Shown here: positions 34,469 to 42,954 of the stretch, in pieces
How positions within the stretch are numbered: position 1 is the stretch's first letter
Layout of the letters: every line of letters starts with the position of its first letter
Assembly (NCBI GenBank): GCA_024227135.1
Contig: JAAELC010000516.1
Location: 1 to 43,167, forward strand
Source: Gammaproteobacteria bacterium
GTDB lineage: Bacteria > Pseudomonadota > Gammaproteobacteria > Chromatiales > Chromatiaceae
Reading direction: 5' to 3'
Length of the DNA: 43,167 nt
Made by a program: the position numbers and the translations under genes
The notes under the pieces: generated by a model
What the model was told of the DNA's origin: nothing
Database searches by the model: none
Seen by the model: the letters and a program-made list of their open reading frames with translations, nothing else

Positions 34469-36303
34469 GCGAGGCGGATTTTGCCATTGGTATCGATCTG
34501 GGTACCACTCACTGTGCGCTTTCCTACGTCGACCTGAATGCCGAGACGGACGGCGAGGGGGGCATTCAAGGAGTGTTGCAGGTGCCGCAGCTTACAGCAC
34601 CGGGGACGGTCGGGGAGTTGCCCCTGTTGCCATCGTTTATCTATCTGCCCCATGAAACAGAGCTGGCAGCCGGGGATCTCACCCTGCCCTGGGTTGAACA
34701 GCCCGGGTATGCATTGGGGGATTTTGCCCGCTCCCGGGGGGCACTGACCCCGATTCGGATGGTCTCCAGTGCCAAGAGCTGGTTGTCCCACAGCGGGGTG
34801 GATCGGCGCGCCGGAATTCTGCCCCACGACGCACCGGAAGAAGTGAATCGAATCTCACCGCTGCAGGCATCGACCCGGTACCTCGAGCACCTGAAGGAGT
34901 CCTGGAACAACCAGTTTCCCGACAAGCCGATGGATCGGCAGGACGTCACCATCACCATTCCGGCCTCTTTCGATCCGGCTGCGCGGGAACTGACCGCAGA
35001 GGCCGCGGAGCTGGCCGGTTTTCAACGGGCCAATTTACTGGAAGAACCCCAGGCGGCGCTTTACAGCTGGATCCAGGGATCCCAGGGAGAATGGCGCAAG
35101 CAGGCAAACCCGGGGGACATCATACTGGTGGTGGACGTGGGCGGCGGGACCACCGACCTGTCCCTGATTGCGATCATCGATCGGGAAGGTAATCTGGAAC
35201 CCCACCGGGTAGCGGTGGGTGATCATATCCTGCTGGGTGGGGACAATATGGATCTTGCCCTGGCCCACGTGGTGGGTGCCAAACTGGCCGGGCAGGGTAC
35301 TCAGCTCGATCCCTGGCAACTGCGGGCACTCACCCATGGTTGCCGGGCTGCCAAGGAAGTGCTGCTTGGCGATGCCGACCAGGAAAGCATTCCCCTGGTG
35401 GTGCCCAGCCGGGGCTCCCGTCTGATCGGTGGCTCCATTCGTACCGAGCTGACCCGTGATGAAGTCAGAAATACCATACTGGAGGGCTTCTTCCCCCAGG
35501 TGGATGCAGCTGCCCGGCCCATCTCCCGTCCCCGTGCCGGATTGACCCAGCTGGGTCTGCCCTACGCCCAGGATGCCGCGGTCACCCGCCACCTCGCGGC
35601 ATTTCTGGGGCGACAGGCCCAGGCTACGGAGGAGTTGCCGGGGTTTGAGGGGCGGGCCCAGGGTGCTTCATTTCTCCACCCTACAGCGGTACTGTTCAAC
35701 GGTGGGATTTTCAAGTCTTCGCTATTGAGTGAGCGGGTCATGAAAAACCTCAATCTTTGGCTGGAGGCCGAACAGGCTCCGCCGGCGCGACTCTTGAGCG
35801 GTGCGGATCTGGATCTGGCGGTGGCCAGGGGATCGGCCTATTACGGGAAGGTACGTCTCGGCGGCGGTGTGAGGATCCGCGGTGGTACCGCTCAGAGTTT
35901 TTATGTGGGCATCGAAACCAGTATGCCGGCGGTACCCGGCCTCGAACCGCCGGTGATGGCCTTGTGTGTTGCCCCGTTCGGCATGGAAGAGGGTACAGAG
36001 GCGGACCTGCCGCCCCAGGAATTCGGTCTGGTGGTCGGGGAGCCGGTGAGGTTCAGGTTTTTCGAGTCGTCAGTGCGACGCAAGGACGAGGTAGGCGTCA
36101 TGCTCGAGTCCTGGCTTCCGGAAGAGTTACAGGAACTGGGCGAGATCGAAGTAACCCTGCCAGCTGAGGGAAGAAGTCTGGGTGAGGTGGTACCGGTAGG
36201 ACTGCATGCCGCGGTCACCGAAACCGGTACCCTGCGTCTGGAGGCCTCCCCGGTTACCGGTGAAGAACGCTGGAAAGTCGAACTGGATGTGCGTCAGCCC
36301 TGA
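34465..36303 (+). CDS. Hsp70 family protein, first of a tandem pair
   Basis: A 612-residue DnaK-related ATPase. The phosphate 1 motif GIDLGTTHCALSYVDL lies at about 9-24, the phosphate 2 motif VVDVGGGTTDLSLI near 219-232, and the LLGGDNMD segment near 254-261. The substrate-binding region after about 500 is short and diverged from DnaK, with no C-terminal EEVD-like tail. It shares with the next Hsp70 gene the segment SSAKSWLSHSG...RISPLQAS, showing common ancestry and duplication. Coupled to the DUF2760 gene. No DnaJ or GrpE gene is adjacent. Confidence 0.9.
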   Translation: MSEADFAIGIDLGTTHCALSYVDLNAETDGEGGIQGVLQVPQLTAPGTVGELPLLPSFIYLPHETELAAGDLTLPWVEQPGYALGDFARSRGALTPIRMVSSAKSWLSHSGVDRRAGILPHDAPEEVNRISPLQASTRYLEHLKESWNNQFPDKPMDRQDVTITIPASFDPAARELTAEAAELAGFQRANLLEEPQAALYSWIQGSQGEWRKQANPGDIILVVDVGGGTTDLSLIAIIDREGNLEPHRVAVGDHILLGGDNMDLALAHVVGAKLAGQGTQLDPWQLRALTHGCRAAKEVLLGDADQESIPLVVPSRGSRLIGGSIRTELTRDEVRNTILEGFFPQVDAAARPISRPRAGLTQLGLPYAQDAAVTRHLAAFLGRQAQATEELPGFEGRAQGASFLHPTAVLFNGGIFKSSLLSERVMKNLNLWLEAEQAPPARLLSGADLDLAVARGSAYYGKVRLGGGVRIRGGTAQSFYVGIETSMPAVPGLEPPVMALCVAPFGMEEGTEADLPPQEFGLVVGEPVRFRFFESSVRRKDEVGVMLESWLPEELQELGEIEVTLPAEGRSLGEVVPVGLHAAVTETGTLRLEASPVTGEERWKVELDVRQP

Positions 36304-36541
36304 GCGGCAACGGCGAACCCGCCTCACCCCCAGGTCATGGATGACAGGGGCGCCGGAATGAGCTCATCTCGCCCCACGCTGCGTGGTGACGCCGTTGTTG
36401 CCGCTCTGCGGCGGTGGGTGCCGGCTGTCACGTACGCTCACTATTCTCTGGACCCCGGAAAGCGTGTCACAGATCGCCTTTCCCATTCCCAGACCGGAGC
36501 GGTAAGATTACAGATTATTTTCTGCCGGTAATTCAGGTCCA
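36304..36541. other. Intergenic spacer with hairpins between the Hsp70 genes
   Basis: CCACGC-T-GCGTGG (36374-36386) and CCGC-TCT-GCGG (36401-36411) are perfect short palindromes. They could pause or stabilise the transcript between the two Hsp70 genes, and they resemble palindromes elsewhere in the window. Confidence 0.4.
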
Positions 36542-39325
36542 ATGGCACGCTTTATCGTAGGGATCGATCTGGGCACGACCAACACGGTTGTTGCTTTCGC
36601 AGAGCCAGGTAAAGGCTCGAAAACCACTATCGAGCTGTTTGAGGTCGAACAGTTGGTGGCACCTGGCGAAGTTGCGCGCCGTCCGATGCTACCTTCCATG
36701 GAGTACCATCCTGCTCCAGGGGAACTCAATCACGATGATATCCGCCTTCCCTGGCTGCCTGGCTATTCGGGGAACGTGGAAAATCCGGTAGTCGGTGCAT
36801 TGGCGCAGGCACTGGGCAGCCAGGTTCCCGGACGCCTGGTGGCCAGCGCCAAAAGCTGGTTGTCACACCCCACTGCGGACCGAAGCGCACCGATTCTCCC
36901 CTGGGGAGGGGACGACAGCCTACCCAGGATCTCCCCGTTGTCGGCCAGCGCCAACTATCTGGCCCATTTACGGGCCTCCTGGAATCAGACCTATCCCAAG
37001 GACCGGTTGGAAGATCAGGACGTGGTTCTGACCGTGCCCGCTTCCTTTGACGAAGCGGCCCGGGGCCTGACCCTGGATGCGGCGAGGATGGCGGGCATCC
37101 GACAACTGCAGCTGGTGGAAGAACCCCAGGCGGCTTTCCACGACTGGATGTTTCGCAGTCGTGACCATCTGGGGGAACAGCTGGGTGATACCCGGCTCGT
37201 TCTGGTCTGTGACGTGGGCGGGGGCACCACCGACCTGACCCTGATCAAAGTCCAGTTCCAGGATGAGACACCGGTGTTCACCCGTATCGGCGTGGGCGAT
37301 CATCTGATGCTGGGTGGCGATAACATGGACCTGGGCCTGGCCCATCTCGCAGAGGGAACGTTCTCGTCTCCGGGTAACCCGTTGAGCAGCGCCCGGCTTT
37401 CCCAGTTGATACAGCAGTGCAGGCAGGCCAAGGAGCGGCTGCTGGCGACCGATGCCCCGGAAAAAGTTTCGGTGACCCTGCTGGGTGGAGGGTCCAGGTT
37501 GATCGGTGGCACACGTTCTATGGATCTGGAGCGCCAGGCCGTGGATGAACTGGTGGTCGACGGATTCTTCCCCTCCGTATCCCGGGAGGATCATCCCCGG
37601 CGGAGCCGGGCCGGCATCGTTGAGTTCGGCCTGCCCTATGCATCGGATCCGGGGATCACCCGTCACCTCGCACGGTTTCTGGACAGGCATCAAGGGGTAT
37701 GCCGGGACGCCATGAACGAAGCGGGGGAGGGCTCCACCGGTCCGGTCATACCCGATACCTTGTTGCTCAATGGCGGTGTGTTCAACGCGCAATCGTTGCG
37801 CGATCGGCTTGCCGGTGTGCTTGAGCAATGGCGAGGAGGTCCGATCAAGGTCCTGGTCAACGAGCACCCGGATACCGCGGTGGCGCGAGGCGCGGTGTCT
37901 TTTCGTCTGGCGCGGCTGGGCAGGGCACCCCGTATCGGTGGAGGATCTGCAAGAAGCTACCTGCTGGTGATGGATGATGATAATTACCGCACCGGTATCT
38001 GCCTGCTGCCCAAAGGGACGGACGAGGGTCGAAAAGTTGCTCTGGACGATCGGGTTTTTGCCCTTCGCGTAGGACAGCCCGTGCGATTTCATCTGGTGTC
38101 TTCCACAATCGATGAAGCTTATAAGCCGGGTCAGGTGGTGGATATCAGCTGCGACTCCTTCCTTCATCTACCACCTTTTGCAACGGTCATCGGCACGGAA
38201 AAGGCCACCGGGGCAAGAGAAGTTCCTGTCCAATTGGTCACCGAGTTAACGGAAATCGGCACCCTGGAACTGCACTGTATCGAAACGGATAACCCGGACC
38301 AGAAATGGAAGCTGGAGTTTCAGACCAGAAAAGCTTCCCAGGCGGGAGGGGATGCCCAGGTAGCCCTGGCAGATCTGCCGCCCAACCTGCCCCAGGCCCT
38401 GGAAGCCATCGGGCTGATGTACGGTGAACGATCCCAACGGGTGGGACCCAAGGAGATAAAGCTTCTCAATAGAAAGCTGGAGAAACTGATCGGATCCCGC
38501 GAGAGCTGGACCACCCCGTTGCTAAGGGAGTTGTTTGGACAGCTATGGGAGGACAAGCGCCGGCGCCGCCGCTCCCAGGATCATGAGCGGGTCTGGTTAA
38601 ACCTGGCAGGATTCTGTCTGCGCCCGGGCTTTGGCCACCCCCTGGACGACTGGCGGGTCCAGCAGCTCTGGTCAGCTTTTTCGGAGGGGATCCAGTACAC
38701 CGCTGCGGGCCAGAACTGGTCCGAGTGGTGGACGCTGTGGCGCCGGGTAGCCGGAGGATTGGATGAGCGGCAACAATTGCTGCTCCTTGACGGTATCGCA
38801 TTTTCACTGCAACCCCCGGGAAAAGGTGCCCGCAAGCGTCCCAAGGGGCCTAAAATGCAAGGGTACGATGACATGGTTCGCCTGGCGGCAACCCTGGAAA
38901 GGGTACCGGTGGAACGGAAAATCGAGGTGGGCCACTGGTTGTTGCAGCGATTAAGCAAGTCCGGAGAGAACCCCCACAGCTGGTGGGCGGTAGGTCGGAT
39001 CGGTGCCCGGGTACCGGTGCACGGCAGCAGCCACACCGTGGTGCCGGCGGATGAGGCAACGAAATGGCTGGAAGCACTGCTTCAACTCAATTGGCGAAAA
39101 GTCGAGCAGGCCCCTTTTGCCGCGGTGATGCTATCCCGCATGAGCGGAGACAGAGACCGGGACCTGGATCTGGCGGTTCGCGAGCGGGTGATCTCCAAGC
39201 TCAAGACAGTCAAGGGTTCCGAGCGGTGGGTATCGTTGGTACGGGAGGTCGTGGAACTCGATAAAGCCGACGAGCGTCGTGTCGTAGGGGATTCCCTGCC
39301 GGTGGGTTTGAAGTTGATGGACTGA
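36542..39325 (+). CDS. Hsp70 family protein with C-terminal DUF3731
   Basis: A 927-residue protein. Residues 1-400 are an Hsp70 ATPase domain (GIDLGTTNTVVAFAEPG at 7-23; VCDVGGGTTDLTLIKV near 222-237; LMLGGDNMD near 256-264). A beta-rich region runs to about 600. The final 300 residues are a helical DUF3731 domain (RRRRRSQDHERVWLNLAGF ... KVEQAPFAAVMLSRM). This layout, following DUF2760 and a shorter Hsp70, recurs in Proteobacteria as far as I recall, but the clients and biological role are undescribed. ATG 36542 is 238 bp after the preceding stop. Confidence 0.9.
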   Translation: MARFIVGIDLGTTNTVVAFAEPGKGSKTTIELFEVEQLVAPGEVARRPMLPSMEYHPAPGELNHDDIRLPWLPGYSGNVENPVVGALAQALGSQVPGRLVASAKSWLSHPTADRSAPILPWGGDDSLPRISPLSASANYLAHLRASWNQTYPKDRLEDQDVVLTVPASFDEAARGLTLDAARMAGIRQLQLVEEPQAAFHDWMFRSRDHLGEQLGDTRLVLVCDVGGGTTDLTLIKVQFQDETPVFTRIGVGDHLMLGGDNMDLGLAHLAEGTFSSPGNPLSSARLSQLIQQCRQAKERLLATDAPEKVSVTLLGGGSRLIGGTRSMDLERQAVDELVVDGFFPSVSREDHPRRSRAGIVEFGLPYASDPGITRHLARFLDRHQGVCRDAMNEAGEGSTGPVIPDTLLLNGGVFNAQSLRDRLAGVLEQWRGGPIKVLVNEHPDTAVARGAVSFRLARLGRAPRIGGGSARSYLLVMDDDNYRTGICLLPKGTDEGRKVALDDRVFALRVGQPVRFHLVSSTIDEAYKPGQVVDISCDSFLHLPPFATVIGTEKATGAREVPVQLVTELTEIGTLELHCIETDNPDQKWKLEFQTRKASQAGGDAQVALADLPPNLPQALEAIGLMYGERSQRVGPKEIKLLNRKLEKLIGSRESWTTPLLRELFGQLWEDKRRRRRSQDHERVWLNLAGFCLRPGFGHPLDDWRVQQLWSAFSEGIQYTAAGQNWSEWWTLWRRVAGGLDERQQLLLLDGIAFSLQPPGKGARKRPKGPKMQGYDDMVRLAATLERVPVERKIEVGHWLLQRLSKSGENPHSWWAVGRIGARVPVHGSSHTVVPADEATKWLEALLQLNWRKVEQAPFAAVMLSRMSGDRDRDLDLAVRERVISKLKTVKGSERWVSLVREVVELDKADERRVVGDSLPVGLKLMD

Positions 39326-39348
39326 ATGCCCGAGGCCATTCACTGCAT

Positions 39349-39741
39349 TTAATCCAGGGTCCAGTTGGGTCGAAATGGGACCACATAGAGTACGCCGTAT
39401 TCCTCACTCAGCTGTCTGGAGGCTTTCAGCTGATCCTGACTGAGTCGTTTTTCCAGCATGGCTTTAGCGCTGATCGCCGCTTCATCACCCTGGGCGGCTG
39501 ACAGGCTGTACCACACATGGGCCAGTACCGGATCGGATTTCACCCCCTTTCCCTCCAAGTGCATACGGGCGACCATGTTCTGGTAAACAGGATAGCCCCG
39601 ATCAGCCAGCTCACGAAGCTCCCGGTAGGCCGACTGGTAGTCACCGGCCCTCATGTGGGCGAATGCCACCGCATAGTCTGCAGTGGCGGTCGCCCAGAAG
39701 AAAGTAAGCATAAACGCCGGTAAAGCGCCTTTCAGAATCAT
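39349..39741 (-). CDS. Sel1-repeat exported protein
   Basis: A 130-residue protein with a signal peptide (MILKGALPAFMLTFFWATATA) and about two Sel1/TPR-like repeats: AFAHMRAGDYQSAYRELRELADRGY and VYQNMVARMHLEGKGVKSD followed by HVWYSLSAAQGD. These form a helical scaffold in the periplasm. The start has GCAGGCG just upstream on the minus strand. It is convergent with the Hsp70 gene (23 bp between stops). The partner is unknown. Confidence 0.85.
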   Translation of the reverse strand: MILKGALPAFMLTFFWATATADYAVAFAHMRAGDYQSAYRELRELADRGYPVYQNMVARMHLEGKGVKSDPVLAHVWYSLSAAQGDEAAISAKAMLEKRLSQDQLKASRQLSEEYGVLYVVPFRPNWTLD

Positions 39742-39940
39742 CGCCTGCCGCTCCGTGAATCCATCGTGATCGACGCAGATAGTATGGAGTAAGTATAGAC
39801 AGTGCCAGCCATTCCCGATGGAATCAGAGAAATTCTGTCTGGAAACACCTGTTTTGGAAGGGATCGGGGATCTGGCGCATTGACAGCGGGAGCACCGAAT
39901 ACCGGGTGCTATCGTTGCCAGGATTCAGGGGAGGTTCCCG

Positions 39941-39970
39941 AACGGGCTGCCAGGGGACTGGCAACCCGTT
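39941..39970 (-). terminator. Strong hairpin after the FlgO-family gene
   Basis: AACGGG-C-TGCCAG (39941-39953) pairs with CTGGCA-A-CCCGTT (39958-39970), twelve pairs with one C-A mismatch and loop GGGA, only 12 bp beyond the stop codon of the FlgO-like gene on the minus strand. There is no long T run, so termination efficiency is uncertain. Confidence 0.55.
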
Positions 39971-39982
39971 CCTGGCGCGGTG

Positions 39983-40543
39983 TCAGGGCTTGCTGGAACC
40001 GGTTGGTCTGGGTTTGAGCAGGACTTTGGCATCCGGCCCCATGGGTACCGAGAAGTCTGCCGTGGAAATAACGGTTTCCGAAGCAATATCCACCATCCGA
40101 ATAGAAACATAGGCGGTACGGCGGCCGGGCGCGAACACACCCACTATCAGAGCCGATGCATCGTTGGCTCGCAGTACGCGCTTGGTTTCATCAGAGAGAT
40201 GAACCATGCCGCTCTCTTCCCTGATGAATAGATCGGTGGGGAGCTCCATGGCTCTTATCCGATACCCGGCTCGATTGAAAGCGGAGGCGATCTGTGCCGA
40301 GACGATGCGCCCGAAAGAGGCGGTCTGTCCCAGTTCATCCACGTTTACGAAGGTGCTGACCACCACCATGCTGTCGATAGGTAACGGTTTTCTGGAAAGT
40401 TTGATGAGTTTTGCTGTGGCATCGAAGCTCATCTGAATAAGGTCGACGTCTTCCGGTTCCTGATAGCGCGGCTGCGTAGTGGTACATCCTGCCAGCACAG
40501 CCAAGGCCAGAATCAAAGTAAAGGTTACCGCCAGTCTCTTCAT
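39983..40543 (-). CDS. FlgO family outer-membrane lipoprotein
   Basis: A 186-residue lipoprotein with a signal peptide and lipobox LAGC (Cys near residue 19). The FlgO-domain region (about 35-165) includes DATAKLIKLS, MVVVSTFVNVDELGQTASFGRIV and TKRVLRANDASALIVGVF. FlgO of Vibrio is an outer-membrane protein needed for flagellar stability, but many homologues, like this one, are encoded far from flagellar genes. Start codon ATG 40543 follows AGGAGATATACAGGA-like sequence on the minus strand. Unusually complete for its neighbourhood. Confidence 0.85.
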   Translation of the reverse strand: MKRLAVTFTLILALAVLAGCTTTQPRYQEPEDVDLIQMSFDATAKLIKLSRKPLPIDSMVVVSTFVNVDELGQTASFGRIVSAQIASAFNRAGYRIRAMELPTDLFIREESGMVHLSDETKRVLRANDASALIVGVFAPGRRTAYVSIRMVDIASETVISTADFSVPMGPDAKVLLKPRPTGSSKP

Positions 40544-41084
40544 TCCTGTATATCTCCTGATTTTGGGAGTTGCAGGGCGACAGGCCCTCTATTACTCGCC
40601 ACTTAAAAATACCGTACTAAAAATCGAGTCAGACCACCAGATTTGTTGCTGCTGACATCTCGGCCGGACCTTGATATCGAATCGCAGAGATTAACCCGGA
40701 CGTCTGCCATTGCCAGTATACGTTTTAATTACCGAACATCCCACCGGGTATCGGGCCACCTGCAGGCTATGGCCTGATCTAATTAGGTCCCAGCGACCTG
40801 GATTGATTCGCGCGACCGACGGCGTGGGTGTCTGGAAGTTGTCATCCGTATTCTTCCACGCAACAGTCAGATGCTCCAGCCACTGTTGCAACGATCAGCA
40901 GCGGTAGGGTCCAGGGTTGCATTTTTATCGTCTTATCGGGGGTTTGCGACCAACCCCCGGGAAACCTGATAGTTTCAGCCAATAATCTGGACACCGAGCC
41001 CCCCATTTCGTAGAATCACCGCCAATCCTGCCGATGCCGGGCTGCAATACCCGAATTCTCAGCGGCAGTGACGGTTTCGACTAA
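40544..41084. other. Gene-free region upstream of tRNA-Leu
   Basis: No supported gene. Two consecutive hairpins lie at 40937-40976: CGGGGGTT/AACCCCCG with a seven-base loop, then GAAAC/GTTTC with loop CTGATA, about 110 bp before the tRNA. They may mark a transcription stop or processing structure. A shorter inverted repeat AGGTC...GACCT lies at 40785-40799. Confidence 0.45.
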
Positions 41085-41172
41085 GCCCGGGTGGCGAAAT
41101 TGGTAGACGCAGCGGACTTAAAATCCGCCGGTTATTGCAACCGTGCCGGTTCAAGTCCGGCCCTGGGCACCA
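41085..41172 (+). tRNA. tRNA-Leu (anticodon TAA)
   Basis: A class II tRNA with acceptor stem GCCCGGG/CCTGGGC (one G-T pair), D-arm GGCGAAATTGGTAGACGC, anticodon stem GCGGA/TCCGC with loop CTTAAAA giving TAA, a long variable arm (CGGTTATTGCAACCG), T-arm GCCGG-TTCAAGT-CCGGC, discriminator A and encoded CCA. It reads UUA/UUG codons. All stems pair, so it appears functional. Confidence 0.97.
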
Positions 41173-41695
41173 TTCAAAACAGACAGATTATCAGAGTATA
41201 GAAGCAGTCCGTTATCTGTCTGACATATCGGGTAAGGCGCATTCATGGCGCACTTCGTAACAACAAACCACCACGAAAGCTCATATTGTCCGCGGAAAGA
41301 GCGCTTGCGCTGCCAGCTGAGACCAACCGGTGTAACAGCTGTTTCATCACATGTGGCCGCCAATTACGGATTGAGCAAATAGTTGGAAACTGAAACCTGC
41401 GTATAGTTGGCAAACCCCGATGGTTTTGGCAAAGCGATTATTGATAGCTGTTATTCACCGGTAGAACCGTCACAGAAAGTGACACCAGGGGTAGCTCTGA
41501 ATAGGTCTCCATCCGGCACCCCTGCAAGAAGGAACAGCAAGAAAGGGCTGAAGTGGAACTGCATCAATTTGCGTGATCCAGCACCGGCAACAGATTCAAT
41601 ATCATCCTATACTTCAACTGTCACTCAATCACAGGCTCCCTGAGTGTGATCTCTACAGAAAAAGTCGTGTACCGTCTGGGGACAGGAGAAACGGA
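41173..41695. other. Gene-free region after tRNA-Leu
   Basis: No supported gene. A nine-base inverted repeat CAGACAGAT (41180-41188) and ATCTGTCTG (41214-41222) follows the tRNA directly and may terminate or process it. Composition drops in GC relative to the DNA left of the tRNA. I saw no second copy of the tRNA 3' end in the window. Confidence 0.4.
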
Positions 41696-42754
41696 ATGCC
41701 GATCACCGAAGGAAACATCACTATCCATCTGGGTCCAACTGAACAGGGGGCACCAGACAGTCTGATCGAACCGATCGTTGATTTTATCGATCGCACAAGG
41801 AGAAGGCAGCGGTTGATGATCGCTGTTCAGGAAGTGGATCACCGGCCAATCGCGGAAGCCATCATCAACGCGAGAAAACGCGGCGCTTCGATCGATCTGG
41901 TGATCGAGCAGGACTACCTGCTTGGTGGGAGAATGCCGGATGATCCTTTTGCCTCCGAAGGCAGGAATGAAGCTAACCGATTTCTTTTCAACGCAATACT
42001 ACGTTCGACAGTCGATGTTAAAAGTGATTTCAACACCTCAATCTTTCATCAGAAGTTCATGGTGCGCGGTAACTCAGTTTTGACCGGCTCAACAAATTTC
42101 ACCACCACGGGTATCAGCAAAAATCTGAATCATGTGGTCGTCATCAACGACGCTGGAGTTGCGAATTCGTATAAGCGGGAGTTTCGGGAAATTCAAAAAG
42201 GAAGTTTTGGCAAGTACAGCGTTGACAGGGATGAAAAGCCGAAAGAGTCTCGGGTTTCGAATATTCGGATCAAACCACTTTTTGCCCCCGATCATTCTCC
42301 AGAAATGGAGATAATGAAACAGATATTGAAAGCGAAAAAGCGCATCGATATCGCCGTGTTCACTTTTGCCCAATCATCCGGCATCGACGATGCGCTCATC
42401 GCTGCCAGCGATCGTGGCGTGAAGGTGCGATGCACCATGGACAGCAGGCAGGCCAACCAAAGGTGGGCCGCATCCCATGGCCTGAAGGCAGCAGGTATCG
42501 AAGTGAAGCTTGCAGGTAATAAAGGAACCCTGGGTAAGCTGCATCACAAGCTGATGACCATTGATGACAACCTCACGATATTTGGCAGCTTCAACTATAC
42601 AGGGCCGGCAAACAGCTCCAATGATGAAAACATCATCATCGTTGGTGACCTTCAGGAAAGCGGGCAGGCTGCCAAAGCAGCGCAAAAGCGGATAGCAACA
42701 GCGTCCCGGAAAGAAATCGATCGTATCATTGATGTGTTTGGCAGGGATTTTTGA
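41696..42754 (+). CDS. Phospholipase D-fold (HKD) protein
   Basis: A 352-residue protein with two PLD-like domains. The first HKD-type motif is HQKFMVRGNSVLTGSTNF near residues 119-136, where the usual Asp after the Lys is Gly; the second is HHKLMTIDDNLTIFGSFNYT near 282-301 with Asp present. Two motifs fold into one active site in this superfamily. Cytoplasmic two-HKD proteins of this type include nucleases, cardiolipin synthase-like and mitochondrial Zuc/FAM83-like proteins, and the substrate cannot be told here. CAGGAGA precedes ATG 41696. Lys/Arg/Ser-rich and lower-GC than its neighbours; its position after tRNA-Leu may indicate acquisition. Confidence 0.85.
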   Translation: MPITEGNITIHLGPTEQGAPDSLIEPIVDFIDRTRRRQRLMIAVQEVDHRPIAEAIINARKRGASIDLVIEQDYLLGGRMPDDPFASEGRNEANRFLFNAILRSTVDVKSDFNTSIFHQKFMVRGNSVLTGSTNFTTTGISKNLNHVVVINDAGVANSYKREFREIQKGSFGKYSVDRDEKPKESRVSNIRIKPLFAPDHSPEMEIMKQILKAKKRIDIAVFTFAQSSGIDDALIAASDRGVKVRCTMDSRQANQRWAASHGLKAAGIEVKLAGNKGTLGKLHHKLMTIDDNLTIFGSFNYTGPANSSNDENIIIVGDLQESGQAAKAAQKRIATASRKEIDRIIDVFGRDF

Positions 42755-42954
42755 AAGCCTGGTTTGACTGCTATCCCAAGCCAGCGCTTGCCCGGCGATT
42801 GTCCTTCATGTGCTGAAAAAGAGTGGGGTATATTGGTTTCTAAAACCGGCGGAGACAAACTCCTGCAATGCCCCATTGCACTTCATACGGGATGGGACAG
42901 CGATTCGATCCACCTTACTCGAGGACTGTGTGGGGTCAGGCGTTATTGACGGGG

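Noticed and set aside
36968-38167. Minus-strand frame opposite the second Hsp70 gene (399 codons).
   Set aside because: Antisense shadow; no domain and no start signal.
40691-40907. Two overlapping small frames upstream of tRNA-Leu, one on each strand.
   Set aside because: Neither has a ribosome site or recognisable composition; the region looks non-coding.
41407-41643. 78-codon plus frame before the PLD gene.
   Set aside because: TTG start without ribosome site, Ser/Pro/Thr-rich low-information sequence.
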